From Gnetum montanum (taxonomy: Eukaryota; Streptophyta; Gnetopsida; Gnetales; Gnetaceae): DNA of 64,000 nucleotides. A program made the translations under genes and the position numbers. Location of the stretch: positions 313,973 through 377,972 of the forward strand of contig MNCI01035832.1 of NCBI GenBank assembly GCA_015680685.1, written 5' to 3'. This document shows positions 23,401 through 33,900 of this stretch, one piece after another; position 1 is the stretch's first letter, and each line of letters opens with the position of its first letter. The notes below the pieces were generated by a model. That model saw only the letters and a list, made by a program, of their open reading frames with translations, ran no database searches and was not told where the DNA came from.

Positions 23401-25613
23401 ATCATGCTCATATTCGAAAGCAAGTAAGATAAGTAATGGTAAGTCTTTAGTCCCTTACTTGCTAGACTTAGTGTAGACTATTTTTTGTTTTATGTTTTTT
23501 TTGGATAACTTTTTTTTATAGCTGTTCTATGAAAACTTTAGCTATCAAAGAAAACTTATTTTGATCATCCAAGATGTTGTTGTAGAAAAAGATTTAAAGG
23601 TAAGATCAAGTAAGTTTGATTATTAAAGCCATATCTTATGATCTGCATTGTATATTAGATTATAAAGCTGTAATAAAAGTCCAAACTATTTTTAAAAATG
23701 TCTTTCTATTCTCTTGGTATGGGAGTTGTATACAAATAAGTTATGATTAAAGAAACTTTGTATTGAAGATCCAAAGGAAAATTATTGCATCTATGTTGAA
23801 AGTTTTTATCTTAAGATACTACTAACATTAGACTTTGGTTTGCGAAAAGTCTCCATACTTGATATTGGTATTGCATTGTAGATATTTATCAATGATATTC
23901 AAAGAAGCACATCTCTAAAGGAAAAGTGAGCCATAAATGAATGTTCAAGCAATACAAAAGTTGAAGACTGTTGATGCTGCTATGATTTTTCCCTGATGAT
24001 TTACGAAAAATAAGTTCTTTACTATAAGCATTAAAATGTTTACATTTTTCCTAAAAAATATTACTATTAGGGGACCTTATTCTCCATACTTGATTTAAGA
24101 TTTTCAACTAATATTGTTGATTCATTTTATATTCTTGGGTAAATCAAGATTGTGATCAAATAGTGTGAAGATCTTAAAAGGTTTAAGGGGAGATTAGCAT
24201 TCTCTCTACAATAGATAAATTAATAAGTTGGGGCACATATGTAGTGGGAGTTTGCACCTCATCAATGAGAATCAGTGTAGTGGGAGTCTATAGAGATTCT
24301 CTCTAAGACATGATACTTAGAGACTAGCTTTTAATCTCTAACACTCTTAAAACTAGCATCAAAAAGAAAATTCATATCAAGTAAGTTCTTGAAGGTAAAA
24401 GAGCAAGTTAATTTTTAAATTTCTAAGAATCTTTTACCTAAGAGTAATCCTTCATTGTGCAAGCTTCTATTTGAGCACTATGTTAAGATTGCATTTCTAA
24501 TCCCTTGTATACTAAGAATATACTTAAGTTCTTTATTTCTAATATGAGCTAAGTAATACTCACCTAAGAGATCTCAAGCCTACCAACAGTATATTACTCA
24601 CACTCTCTCTTGACAAAACATCTAAGACACTCTTGAAAATCAATTGATGAGATACTTTGAGATAAACATGGCTATTGTTTTATAAATATCCTAACTAGAG
24701 TTTCTTTATTTAATTTTATGACTTATTTAACATGACAAGCTATGTTATTTTAATTTCTCTTCTAAAATATGATCTATTTCTTAAAAGTTGGTTATGTATA
24801 TATATATCTACTCTCCTTGGCATGAAATCACTATGTCCTATCTTCTGAATATGGGAAATATGATAGGTTTTATGAGCATTTTCTTAAAGACTATATGATG
24901 TGTCTTAATGTTTATCTTTAACAAACTTGTAATTGGTATTTTTTAAAATATCCATCATGATCCTTCTTCTATATAGATATTTTTGAACCTAAAGTTTTTG
25001 AACGTTGTTTACTCTCCCTATCATGACATTGCTTGCCTTATCTTTCAAAAGTTTCAAAGAGTGAGACTTGTTGACATGGGTCTCTTAAATTTCTTGCATA
25101 ATGACCACATCTATAGGAGACTATATGTTGTGAGTTGGTTTTATAGTGGTTATTTTTAAGGCCCGAGTTACTTTTTGATGATGTCTAAAAAGGGGGAGAA
25201 TTTAGTAACTATGATGCTAAATTGGTTTGGACATGGACATATGTTGTGTGTGTGTATCCTTGAGCATTGAACAATAATACTAATTTCTGGATATATTGAA
25301 TAGTTATAGCTCTATGGTTATATTGATGCTTTCTATATAGTAAATGGTATACATATTAAAGAGAGGATAACTGATACTCATTACTCAGCCTTTGGTCCTC
25401 AATGTCTATAGTATAAATTAACAATGCTTTAATTATATCTCTTTGTGTTTATATGTTATACTCTATAAGTTACATTTTAGCTTTTTGAAACCAATATTAA
25501 AGGATGCATACTCTTTAATAGCTACTTATCTCTGTATCATCCTTAACTTAAAAATTTTGGGGATATACTAACCCATTTTCTTAAGTTTTAGACATCACCA
25601 AAAAGGGAGAAAT
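23401..25613 (+). mobile_element. Non-coding internal 3' part of the nested element
   Basis: About 2.2 kb of AT-rich sequence with only short frames and no pol motif in any frame I could read. It ends in the polypurine tract AAAAAGGGAGAAAT (25600-25613) directly before the 3' LTR. This gives a gag-only, non-autonomous layout. Confidence 0.6.
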
Positions 25614-26637
25614 TGTTAACCTTTTGGTATGTCAAAACCTTAGAAAAAATAGAGAATGTAGAATGTTTATGTATAATGATAATTTTACAAGACCATGAAC
25701 AAGAATGTTACATGGATATTTGAGACTTCAAAAACAAGATTCACAGTGAGATGTTGAAATGAAGACTAAATGGATATGATGCAAGCATGGATGGAAACAA
25801 AGTCTACAAGTTAAATGAAGATGTTCTGAAGACTGCCAAGGTGTCAAATTGACAAGGAGTGCACCAAGATCTCAAACTGTCAAAGTAGAGTAGACATCTA
25901 GTAAAAATAGCAAACATCTATCTCTAAGGATAGATGTCTCTCTTATGTTGGGAGTATTCTCAGTAAGACTTCTAAACTTCAAAGTAGACATCTATACTAG
26001 CCATTTGATAGCCATTGCATGAATTCCAAGGAGTTTTTGAAAACTTGGAGATTATAAGACAAAGTGAAAATCTTCGAAATCGTGCAAGCACTATTCATTG
26101 AAAGATTCATCATTGGCTACTCTAAGAAAATTTGTCTTTGCTCTTCATTGAATCATCATTTGCTTGTATTGAGCTTCAAGTGCAAGGATTTGTACATCAA
26201 GTTACACTCTGTCCTCTTTCTTTCTTATTGCCTTGTAGGGTTGATGTACTTCTTGTGAGAAAACATCTTTGTTGAGTTTGTTTGAACCTTGTGGGGTTGA
26301 GTGGTTTTGCAGTGACACAACACTCCGGTGTGGAGCTCACTTTTGTAAAGGCTGTGGGATCCTCTAAACCACATTTTGAGCTTGTTAGGATCTTGCAAAT
26401 TTGAGTGGTTTTGCAATGACAAAACACTCTAGAGTGAGGCTCAAAGCTTGTGTAGGGTGTTATGCCCTTCAAGCCACATTTTGAAGAAACAAAGTTTGAA
26501 GGTGTGCACAAATTCTACCCTCTGAGTGTGGATGTACCCATGTTTGGGAACCACATAAAATTTGTGTTTATTTTTTGTGGTTGTAGCATTTACATTGGGG
26601 AATTTATTCAACCCCCCTTCTAAGTTCTCAATCCATA
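25614..26637 (+). repeat. 3' LTR of the nested gag-only element
   Basis: It starts TGTTAACCTTTTGG and ends ATCCATA followed by the GGCCT duplication; 1024 bp. Compared with the 5' LTR, an intact AGACGTCT site reads AAACATCT here. The two LTRs differ at many positions, so the insertion is old. Confidence 0.85.
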
Positions 26638-26860
26638 GGCCTAACCAGAGTGACAATGCTAGATTTCCTCTAAGGGATAGATGCCAAAGGAAGAAAACTC
26701 TAGGGAATCCTTAGAACATTATCCAAATATACTATTTCCACATTAATAGAGCTTTCTTTTTCTTTTTCTTCTACATTTTTCCTATCGTATTCTTTGCACA
26801 TAATGTCGAATGTTACATATATTTGATATTTTCCATGACATCTAAGAATGGGATGTCATA
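26638..26860 (+). repeat. 3' LTR of the outer element, right part
   Basis: It begins with the right GGCCT copy (26638-26642), continues the outer LTR from CCAGAGTGACAATGCTAG and ends GGGATGTCATA at 26860, matching the end of the LTR at 16394. Confidence 0.75.
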
Positions 26861-26879
26861 AGTCCTAACAACATTTACA

Positions 26880-28099
26880 TCACTTTTAACATGTGTTTGA
26901 ACTTAAAATAGAAAAAAAAATTGAGATAATAACAAAAAGCTTTGGTGAAATACCAACTTTTGTAGAAGATGAACATTCAATAGAAAATGATTACACAAAT
27001 TTTCATGATATCATCTATCATCTATCATAATTGATCTTACGTTAAGAATATTTTCCATTACCTATATTCCACTTGTAAGTTTTAATCTTCTAAGTTGATA
27101 GTATTCTTGTCAGATAAGAAAAAGTTTGCCTTATGAGTTATTTGTCCAAATTGATTAATATTTTTTGTTGTACTAGTCAACATATTTATAGAAGCTTCTA
27201 TTTTTTGTAATTGCTTTATTGTTATTGGATCGTTCTTATCATTATCATTAACATTAACTTGATTTTTCATGTCTTTAACTTTATATTATTTTTTCTATCT
27301 TCAACTTCTACATGTTTTTTTTCTTCATCATCTTTTTTCTTGAAAAAAGGACAAACATTAAAAATTTGTCCTTCATGATGACAACAGTTACAAGAATTAG
27401 AAAGATTATAATATGTAATTGGTTGAATATAAGTCTTTCCCACTTACTTGTAATACCAATTCCTTGTTACGATTAAGAAGATTGATTTCAATAAAAAACA
27501 TATATGAAAATCAAATGCTTTAGAATTAGATTCCATATTCTTAACGGGACCAATGAGACTAACCGTTTCTTGCTCAACTTTTTGAAAACCATGAGATTAA
27601 AAAACTTGACAAAACATAAAAATTTATAATATTCTTCATAATGATCATCAAGATTTAGAGTCTACTAGCCAATGATTAGCACTACATGCTTATATATAAG
27701 TGACTCTATATCTAAGTATGTTGCACCATTGAAGCAGTGCCTAGTTCAATAAGTAGAAAAATGAGAATAGTATCTAACATGAAGAACTTGAATATTATGT
27801 TTTTTTATCACATCATTTAATTGCAAAGCAAAATTTTGATTATAAGATAAATAATCTAAAATTTGAATAAACACATATTGTGATGTAAGATCAATAACCA
27901 ATGACTCATATACATCAATAGGAAAAACAAAATTAGATGTTGTATTTGCATCAACATTACTAGAAGAAGGCATCACAAATTTTTGCTCACCAACTTGTAA
28001 ATTTATATTTTGAGAATTAATAGAAATTTCAACATTGTTAATGAAGTTGTGAGTAATATAGAATTTCCCTATGGGGAATTCTAAATAAATTAAATCCAT
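26880..28099 (-). pseudogene. Unrecognised gag-like remnant with altered zinc knuckle
   Basis: On the minus strand, 28099-27746 is open for 117 codons (MDLIYLEFPIGKFYITHNF..., with paired QNINLQVGEQKF and VFIQILDYLSYNQ blocks). Broken frames follow, then a knuckle-like CNCCHHEGQIFNVC (27351-27391) in which the His of CX2CX4HX4C is Gln. Next come an acidic/Lys stretch and a final open piece (27270-27082). A knuckle followed by a charged tail suggests a capsid or gag protein of some retroelement, but I do not recognise the family, and no LTR or RT was seen beside it. Confidence 0.35.
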
Positions 28100-28295
28100 T
28101 GAAAAAAATTAGATCAACTAGGAAAAAAACAAATCCACTAGAGAAATATCAAATTTGCTATAGAAAAATCAAATTTACTAAAAAAAATCATATTTACTAA
28201 AAACACATTATATCGATTGGAGAAAATGGCATCTCCTTTAGAAATATTAGATTCACACAAGGATTTATATGAAAGAGAATGTTACACCTAAGTTA

Positions 28296-28398
28296 TAAAG
28301 TTTTAAATCAAAACTTTATAACTCAATATTGCATGTCAAAAGCAAGCTATAACCTAGAGTTACCAAATCAAAAAACTTACAAATAGGCTAACACATGA
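28296..28398 (-). mobile_element. SINE family C fragment (minus)
   Basis: AACTTTATAACTCAATATTG, then AGCTATAACCTAGAGTTACC and AGGCTAACACATGAG match the family in minus orientation. The 3' end is lost. Confidence 0.5.
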
Positions 28399-28448
28399 GT
28401 GTTGAGGGTTGTGGGACATCCATTTTGGGTGGGGCAATGATGATGTGA

Positions 28449-28603
28449 GTGGGCATATGTTGAAGCTTAAAACATTTTTCCCTAAGATATATAGTCCATT
28501 TAGAACTTTATAACTCAGTATTACTGACCAAAATTGAACCTATAACTTTGAGTTTCCAAATCAAGAGTCTTACCACTTGGCTAACACCTCATTGTTATTT
28601 TCC
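28449..28603 (-). mobile_element. SINE family C copy (minus)
   Basis: TTTAGAACTTTATAACTCAG, AAATTGAACCTATAAC and TACCACTTGGCTAACACC are in the family order; it ends with CTCATTGTTA as at 15126 and 15628. Confidence 0.6.
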
Positions 28604-28792
28604 ATTAACTTTAATAAAGGGATCTCTTATATCAAGTGTATTATCTAGTCTTCTTAACATATGATTAAATCATCTAAGATGACTTTCCTTAATTTTATCA
28701 TATGTGAGTGCTACTTCTAAACTTTTTGTAATAAGAGAGTTGTTGATTCAATTTTTCTTACTTACACCCAACATTCATATTAGCCTTTCAAT

Positions 28793-28905
28793 GGATGGCG
28801 TAGAGTTATATAGTTTTACTTAAGTTCTACAAAACTTCCATATTGGATGTATGTCCCTGAAATACACATAGTCATCTAGTTTGGGTTTCAACAACACCCT
28901 TTGAT
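28793..28905 (+). mobile_element. SINE family C 3' fragment (plus)
   Basis: AGAGTTATATAGTTTTACTT followed by CACATAGTCATCTAGTTTGG matches the tail of the copy at 13996-14140. Confidence 0.4.
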
Positions 28906-29552
28906 GCTTTTTAATAGGCCACCATTTCCCACCATAAAGGAGTAGGTGTTAGATGTAGGAAAACATATCTTGTTGATAGATTGAAGGTTGTTTCCTTTTG
29001 GAATAGAGGCTAGAGAAGCATGAATATCCTTTTGGATTCTATACTATTCTAATTATCACTTTAGAATTACATGAATCCTAATTCCTTGTGAAACTTGTTA
29101 TAGGAATATATAGGCCTACAAAGGAGCTTTGGCTTCGATGCTTGGGCCACTGCCTTCTCTTCAAAGTTGGGCTTAGGGTTAGATGTGTTAACATAGGAAC
29201 ATGTCTTAGCTCTTCTAAGGAATCGATGTGTTGTGTGCTTGCTGTGTATGTATGTCTTGTTGGTTTGGTTGCGTAATTACTACTTATGGTGACTCTAACA
29301 CCTCTAACCCTTAACTAATGAGTTGTGTGCTATATGTTGTGAAACATGTATGCTAAGCTGTGAGGTGTAGTCCACCTTAAGTCTATCCTTCCTTATTGTT
29401 GTTGTTGGGACATTCAGGTGATGTCGAACAGTGTTTTACAAGGGTGGCATTGTTACATCAAAACCTAAAACATAAATATTTTTTTAAAAAAATTCAAAGT
29501 ACAAAAGCATAGAAGCAGATGAGAAACTCCAAAATAACAAAAACTTTTAATT

Positions 29553-29690
29553 AGACTCTTGATTTAAAAACTTTTAAGTCATGTGTTCAATTTTGGTGGA
29601 TGATATTGAGTTATAAAGTTCTAATTAAATTATATATCTTAGAATGTATCTATATTATAAGTATTTTAGGTTCCAACACTAAATAAAAAA
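29553..29690 (+). mobile_element. SINE family C copy (plus)
   Basis: AGACTCTTGATTTAAAAAC, AAGTCATGTGTTCAATTTTGG, GAGTTATAAAGTTCTAATT and an end TAGGTTCCAACAC are in the plus-strand order. Confidence 0.6.
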
Positions 29691-29734
29691 TTTAGATCAC
29701 ACCTTTGATTTCAATAAAACTAGCTTAGATATAT

Positions 29735-30136
29735 ATATATATCAATTGACCAAGATGATTTTTTAAAAAATTGTTGTTAACAAAGCCCAATTACTAGATG
29801 GGGTAACAAGATAACTAAAAATGGAATCACTTATCCCTCATCTATTTCTCTACCACTTACCCAATTTAGTTTTTACCCTCTTGGTCAAGTTTGTTTTTTC
29901 TTTGTTTGTTCATAGTGTTTTTGAGCATTATTTATGCAAGAGATTTATTTCTCAAAAACACCATGAACAAACAAAGAAAGAGCAAACTTGACCAAAAGGG
30001 TAAAAATAAATTGGGTAAGTGGTAAAGAAACAAATAAGAGATGAGTCATTCCATTTTTAATTATCTTGTTACCTCATCTAGTAGTCAGGCTTGGTTAACA
30101 TCATTTTTTAAAAAAATTATGTCGACCAATTGATAT

Positions 30137-30138
<2 letters not shown>
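29735..30138. repeat. Large foldback inverted repeat
   Basis: The left arm (29735-29932) is the reverse complement of the right arm (29953-30138) with few mismatches, around a loop of about 20 bp (ATTATTTATGCAAGAGATTT). Matching outer ends read ATATCAATTGACC and the complement of GACCAATTGATAT. Such palindromes are typical of foldback elements or MITEs. The ends are AT repeats, so a target duplication cannot be read. A CA repeat adjoins at 30137. Confidence 0.8.

Positions 30139-30160
<22 letters not shown>
30137..30160. repeat. CA microsatellite
   Basis: An uninterrupted (AC)n run between the foldback repeat and the Helitron end. Confidence 0.9.
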
Positions 30161-30169
<9 letters not shown>

Positions 30170-30175
30170 TATAAG

Positions 30176-30196
30176 CTAGTGGAGCAATTGCACAGG
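30176..30196 (-). other. Candidate Helitron 3' terminus (hairpin plus CTAG)
   Basis: On the minus strand the sequence reads TGTGCAATTGCTCCACTAG: a small GCAATTGC palindrome a few bases before CTAG, the CTRR-type end of Helitrons. The next base is C, not the expected T, so the call is tentative. Confidence 0.4.
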
Positions 30197-30583
30197 CTAT
30201 GAGTAGAATTTAATTTTTTTTTTATTTTTTAAGTTATCACCACTATTTGCATTCCAAATAATATATACTAGTAAACATAAATTGGTTAAAATAAAAGTGT
30301 ATATATTTTGTATATGTTGATGAAGGAATACATTGCATAATTATTGCAACAAACATTACAGAGCTGTATAATACAATTGAGCAAAAGGCAATATACAATG
30401 ATAACTATGACCTCAATATGCCTAATCCTCCAATTGAGCAAAACAAACTTCCTATGTAATTCTACTTTGGAGATGTTTAGCATCTAAAATCTTTTTGTAT
30501 CTTTCCACAGAGAAAAGAGGGTGAATCTTTAAAGAATCAATGGTCTTGACTCTAGATAATGCAACAAATGTTAGATTGGTAAG
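30195..30583 (-). repeat. Outer copy of the duplicated Helitron 3' end
   Basis: About 390 bp repeated in tandem at 30607-30997 and very similar by eye. On the minus strand it encodes the helicase C-terminus LTFVALSRVKTIDSLKIHP ... AKHLQSRIT and ends at TAG (30452-30454), followed by the 3' non-coding part. This copy keeps SRVKT, whereas the inner one has FRVKT. Confidence 0.7.
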
Positions 30584-30606
30584 TTCTCTTATGTAGCGGT
30601 TTCGTG

Positions 30607-30997
30607 GGCTATGAGTAGAATTTAATTATTTTTTTTATTTTTTAAGTTATCAGCACTATTTGCATTCCAAATAATATACATTGGTAAACATAAATTGGTT
30701 AAAATAAAAGTTTATATATTTCGTATATGTTGATGAAGGAATACATTGCACAATTATTGCAACAAACATTACAGAGCTATATAATAGGATTGAGTAAAAT
30801 GCAAAATACAGTGATAACTATGAACTTAATATGCCTAATCCTCCAATTGAGCAAAATGAACTTTCTATGCAATTCTACTTTGGAGATGTTTAGCATCTGA
30901 AATATTTCTATATCTTTGCATAGAGAAAGGAGGATGAATCTTCAAAGAATCAATGGTCTTGACTCTAAATAATGCAACAAATGTTAAACTCGTAACT
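30607..30997 (-). repeat. Inner copy of the duplicated Helitron 3' end
   Basis: Matches 30195-30583 with an offset of about 412 bp. It contains the C-terminal codons and stop of the main Rep/helicase frame (LTFVALFRVKTIDSLKIHPP ... SRIA). A 23-bp junction (30584-30606) separates the copies. Confidence 0.8.
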
Positions 30998-33900
30998 TAT
31001 TTTGAACCAATGTCAATAGTAGCTTTATCTAGTGTCATTCCTTAAGATTCATGAATAGTCATGGTCCATGCCAACTCTAACAGTAACTGACAAGATGCTC
31101 CTCGGACCATAGGTATAATTGGCACATGATGAGGATTACCATTATCAAAGGCACATTCGATTTAGGAGTCAAAATCAACAATAACATATGATGGTAATGC
31201 AAGTGGCTATTTACCTTGAGGATACATAATACTGTGAATCGTGCCAATGCACCATTCACTAAGCCTACTTTAGGCCAAAGGTTAACTATGAGCATTACCC
31301 TTGCACCTTCACATATAAGTAGAGATCACTCTATATCAACACCATCATCATCTAAGATTCTGAATCCATGGGGATCTCTATCTGCTACACACAATGCAAC
31401 AAGTCTCTGCATTGTTTGCAGCATCTTCTTATTGTGTGATTGGACTTTATCCTTTGTATCATGTAAGTGCATTGATTCTTCAAAACCATCTAATCCACTC
31501 AAGGTGGATGGAAGATTCATTTAAGTAACCAAGAAATTATAATCTTCATCATGGCTTTTTCCTTTTCTAATTTGCATCAATACTTCCCTGAATCTTTGTT
31601 GTTAAGGATCATTTTCAGACCAACGAAAAATTGCATCTAAAACAACAAATGTATCAAATGATTTTTGGATGCATAAGGCACAATATCAAGCATAGGAGGA
31701 AGCTGACCCAAATCACCTATCAATATAACTGATCTTCCTCCAAAAACTTCATTGTGATGTTTTGGAAAAATTTCTCGTAGTCGTCTATCAATGCTTTGTA
31801 ATAATCTTCCTCCCACAAAACTCATTTCATCAATTATTATATATCTTACCTATGATAGTCAATGTTGTATACTTATCTTTGTAGATGAAGAGAGTTCTTT
31901 GTAGGCACCTATTCCAATGTTCAAATTGGAATGAATGGTTGTTGCATTAATGTTAAATTTTGTAGCTCTTGTGGGTGTCATTACAAGTAAAGCATTATGT
32001 TTTTTATTGTAATATTTCATGAAAGCATTACAAAGCATGCCTATGAGAAATGACTTTCCTATACCAGTAATTCCTTGGATAATCATTCTTAAAGGGAAAA
32101 CAACTTCATTTGTTGATTGTGAAAACATCATGTGGCCTAGAATTTTATTATAGTACTTCTTTTGCTTTGCACCCAGCTTATCAAAATCGTAGGCACTGTA
32201 GTCATGATTAATAACAATCATGGATCGAGATGATTTATTGCTAGTAATAAAACTTGTAGCAAATTTTGCAACATCCTCTCCTAGATACTGTAACGTCAAG
32301 TTATGCATTCTATCAACATCTCGTAGCCTAAACATCTCCACTTCTATTCTTTAAAAATGACCTATTGATAACAGATGATAGTTGAGGATTTCAAAATCAT
32401 ATTCCTCATGATCTTGCATCTAGGGAGTTACATCTGCAAATTGTCTTTCTTCCTCCAAAGCTCGTTGGAATTCTTCTTCAGTATTAATCTCTGATGCTAC
32501 ATATAGATGTCGAACAAACAACCACTTCATTTCAATATTCTCATCATTAGAACCAAGATCTCGCTTCACATCTTTAAACAAATAATGTAACAATAACATA
32601 GCCCAATAGTATTCAATCCATTTTTGTTCTTCTTACTTTGGTGGAATGAGAAACTTGGGATAATATCTGACAATAGCATCTGGCTCTGGGTGACGGGGAT
32701 TCCAATTTGGGTTGGACTTATTGTTTATGTTGCAATTGTACTCTTTAAAAGCTTGCAGCAATGAGACACCCTCCATTGAAAGCGATTGTTTCTGATACAT
32801 ATTAATAAGAGTCGTGTAGTTTTCAACTTCATCAGTTTCATTTGAACTAACTTGAAATTTTTTGTACACCTATTGAGAAACATTGAGTGTTTAGAAAACA
32901 TGACTACAATTTACCAAAGGAAGCTCATACAACATGTGACAGACCTCCATAGCACCAATATCTCTATCTGTAACAACATCCATCATGAGCCTTCTATAGA
33001 CTGATAAAGCATCTTCATGAGGATACCTTAACTCAGAAATTTGCAGTAACATGTCATGAAAAGATTGTGATTTCTTCTTTATTTTAGCTGCATATTTCGC
33101 AATATATTTTATGATAACATATTGTGACATTACTGGCTAAAAATTTTTATTTGCCCTCCATGTTTGAAGCATCATTCTGTTATGAACATTAAGCCTTGAA
33201 TCGTTTCTTTGAGGGACATAAGTAATCTCATTATTATTTTTTGGATCTTTTTGAAGAGTTGATTCTAAAAATAATGATCAAGGAACATTGTACCTAAAAT
33301 TGAAAAATACGAAAGTTGAATATCTATATATTTTTTCCCATGATAAATTAAAGTTTACTTGCTAATAAAAATGAATGCAATGGTGAGGAAATAGTAATGA
33401 TACAACATTTTGATTAGAAAGTGGCACCTATAAACTTCTTTGCCATTGCGTTTTTGTAAGCATGCACTGGGTTTGCATACAGTATGTCTTTGAACAGCAT
33501 TAAGCAAATTAGCATAATCAGTTTCCAGATCCATCCATTGTAGTTGTTTAGTAGTCAACTCACATGGATGACATAACATATTTACACGTAAAGCCTAAGT
33601 GAGAAGACAGATTGAAAGAAGTAATAATGGAAAAATTAATATATTTGTATTCTAAGAAATATCAGCAAAAAAATTGTGTAAAAAATAGAAAAGATAAATG
33701 AGAACTTACATTATTTGGATGTCCATTAGCTGTAAATTTTGGATTCCATGCATTTGTAATTGAATCAAAAAATTCCTTTGTCCTACGCATGACATGAGTA
33801 TCATTATGGTTGAGCTCATATACCTTTGGAGCACCTTGTATCCACAAGAAACCATGCACATGTGGAGATCCACGATGCTGCCACTCATATCATGTCCAAT

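Noticed and set aside
29088-29276. 62-codon frame with hydrophobic C-terminus
   Set aside because: No relatives recognised; could be chance.
31216-31524. 102-codon plus-strand frame
   Set aside because: It lies antisense to the Helitron helicase.
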